Below, piece after piece: positions 62,928-64,000 of a DNA stretch of 64,000 nt (position 1 is its first letter; every line of letters starts with the position of its first letter). This DNA comes from Fodinibius sp964490705 (lineage in GTDB: Bacteria; Bacteroidota; Rhodothermia; Balneolales; Balneolaceae). The notes below the pieces were generated by a model that made no database searches, was not told the origin of the DNA, and worked only from the letters and a program-made list of their open reading frames with translations. Made by a program: the position numbers and the translations under genes. The DNA lies in the NCBI GenBank assembly GCA_964490705.1, contig CAZBCG010000004.1:62001-126000 (forward strand), written 5' to 3'.

Positions 62928-64000
62928 CTATTTGTCCGGATTAAAGTTAAATTCTTCGAGATATTTGGTATTAAAGGTGCCTTTCTTGAAGTTTTCATCC
63001 TCCATCAGCTGAATGTGATAGGGAATCGTTGTCTTCACGCCTTCGATGATAAATTCTTCTAGCGAGCGCTTCATGCGTTTAATGGCATCTTCACGAGTAG
63101 GTGCACTTACGATCAGCTTTCCAATCATGGAATCGTAATGCGGTGGGATGCGATAGCCGGCGTAAGCGTGCGTATCAACGCGGACGCTGTGGCCGCCGGG
63201 GGTATGAAAAACGTTAATCGTTCCGGCAGAGGGACGAAAGTTATGAGCCGGATCTTCGGCATTGATGCGGCATTCAATGGCATGACCGCGCATTTTCAAT
63301 TCTTTGTCTTCCAGTTTTTGTCCTGCAGCTACTTTAATCTGCTCGGCTACCAGATCGTAATTGGTGATCTCTTCGGTCACCGGGTGCTCCACCTGGATGC
63401 GCGTATTCATTTCCATGAAGTAGAAATTCTTGTCCTTGTCAACAAGAAACTCAACCGTACCCGCGCCTTCGTAATCTACTGATTTTGCCGCGTTGATAGC
63501 TGCTTCGCCCATTTCTTCGCGCAGTTCGGGGGTCATCAGGGGAGAGGGTGCTTCCTCCAAAATTTTCTGGTGACGGCGCTGCAGCGAACAGTCGCGTTCG
63601 CCGAGATGAATGACATTGCCGTGCTGGTCGCCCAGAACCTGAATTTCTACGTGATGCGGATCTTCGACGAATTTTTCAATATACACATCCGGATCATCGA
63701 AAGCCGTTTCTGCTTCGGTCTTACACATGCTGTACGACTTCTGCAGGTTTTCTTCTTCATGAACGATCCGCATTCCGCGTCCGCCACCACCCGATGAGGC
63801 TTTAATAATAACGGGATATCCGATGTCGTCACATATTTTGCGGGCTTCTTCCACGCTGTCAACAACACCCTCGCTGCCCGGCACAACCGGTACACCACTA
63901 TCGATCATTGTTTCTTTGGCGACCGTTTTATTCCCCATACGAGCAATACTATCGGGTGAGGGACCAATAAATTTAATATCGTGTTCACCGCAGATGCGCG
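62928..64000 (-). CDS. accC: Biotin carboxylase of acetyl-CoA carboxylase, C-terminal part
   Basis: The visible part is about 357 codons; the gene continues past the right edge. The edge codons read RICGEHDIKFIGPSPDSIARMGNK, in the frame of the ATP-grasp domain, so the ATG at 63938 is internal. The ATP loop KASSGGGGRGMRIV, EKFVEDPHHVEIQVLGDQHGNV, ERDCSLQRRHQKILEEAPSP and FMEMNTRIQVEHPVTEE are diagnostic. It carboxylates biotin for fatty-acid synthesis. accB would be expected upstream, off the window; gcvH follows. Confidence 0.95.
   Translation of the reverse strand, partial: RICGEHDIKFIGPSPDSIARMGNKTVAKETMIDSGVPVVPGSEGVVDSVEEARKICDDIGYPVIIKASSGGGGRGMRIVHEEENLQKSYSMCKTEAETAFDDPDVYIEKFVEDPHHVEIQVLGDQHGNVIHLGERDCSLQRRHQKILEEAPSPLMTPELREEMGEAAINAAKSVDYEGAGTVEFLVDKDKNFYFMEMNTRIQVEHPVTEEITNYDLVAEQIKVAAGQKLEDKELKMRGHAIECRINAEDPAHNFRPSAGTINVFHTPGGHSVRVDTHAYAGYRIPPHYDSMIGKLIVSAPTREDAIKRMKRSLEEFIIEGVKTTIPYHIQLMEDENFKKGTFNTKYLEEFNFNPDK

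Noticed and set aside
62928..64000. gcvH next to accC as a possible substitute for accB
   Set aside because: The lysine motif is lipoyl-type and the sequence is a standard GcvH; accB is most likely upstream of accC beyond the window.
1..64000. CRISPR arrays, tRNA or rRNA genes, prophage genes
   Set aside because: I looked for regularly spaced repeats, cloverleaf-like sequences and phage structural genes and found none.

Overview
The window looks like chromosomal DNA of a member of the Balneolota (the Fodinibius/Gracilimonas/Balneola type) or a close Bacteroidota relative. The evidence is the gene content: GWxTD protein, DUF2723 membrane protein, DUF5777 barrel, LA_2272 surface repeats, several lipoproteins, a TonB-dependent receptor and a carotenoid desaturase. 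Shine-Dalgarno sites are weak or absent and TTG/GTG starts are fairly frequent. Assignment to genus is inference. No rRNA, tRNA, CRISPR array, prophage or plasmid feature was seen. The window is cut inside a VOC-family gene (left edge) and inside accC (right edge).

Layout. 1-5.6 kb: small minus-strand genes (VOC fragment, YegP-like protein, TonB-domain lipoprotein), DUF1761, nfo, a methyltransferase, a DUF1684 lipoprotein and an M50-like membrane protein. 5.6-12.4 kb: glycosyltransferase, phosphoesterase, phytoene-desaturase family protein, lactonase, rlmD and a cyclic-nucleotide-binding protein. 12.5-15.3 kb: a BamA/TamA-like protein and a DUF2795 protein. 15.4-20.8 kb: a plus-strand run tatA-gatA-SDR-M28 peptidase-prmA-ppx. 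20.8-23.8 kb: a small barrel protein, a complete IS1595-type insertion sequence with a passenger gene, and an ECF sigma factor. 23.9-28.8 kb: a minus-strand run GWxTD-pdxA-methyltransferase-ftsE-queG. 29-36 kb: acyl-CoA carboxylase beta subunit, three tandem amidohydrolase-like secreted proteins and a nitrilase. 36-41.5 kb: DUF445, ybeY, an unknown gene and DUF2723. 41.8-49.4 kb: Na+-dependent transporter, PH-domain protein, msrB, LA_2272 repeat protein, PagL-like deacylase, CDF transporter and SMP-30. 49.4-56.9 kb: TonB receptor, DUF2752/TM2 pair, and a minus-strand envelope set (ECF sigma, anchored barrel protein, c-type-cytochrome-like lipoprotein, YceI, DUF5777). 57-64 kb: Bax-inhibitor protein, mltG, LpoA-like protein, guaA, gcvH and accC.

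Most of the window is ordinary housekeeping and envelope biology. The most unusual items are: (i) the intact IS with a 173-residue passenger gene, near-perfect ends and an 8-bp target duplication; (ii) a candidate small structured RNA read leftward from an ECF-like promoter at about 57.1 kb; (iii) the amidohydrolase trio in which only the middle copy keeps the metal site; (iv) the ECF/barrel/cytochrome-like/YceI/DUF5777 envelope cluster; and (v) several intergenic stretches that look like copies of dispersed palindromic repeats. I did not find a clear new defence or biosynthetic system.
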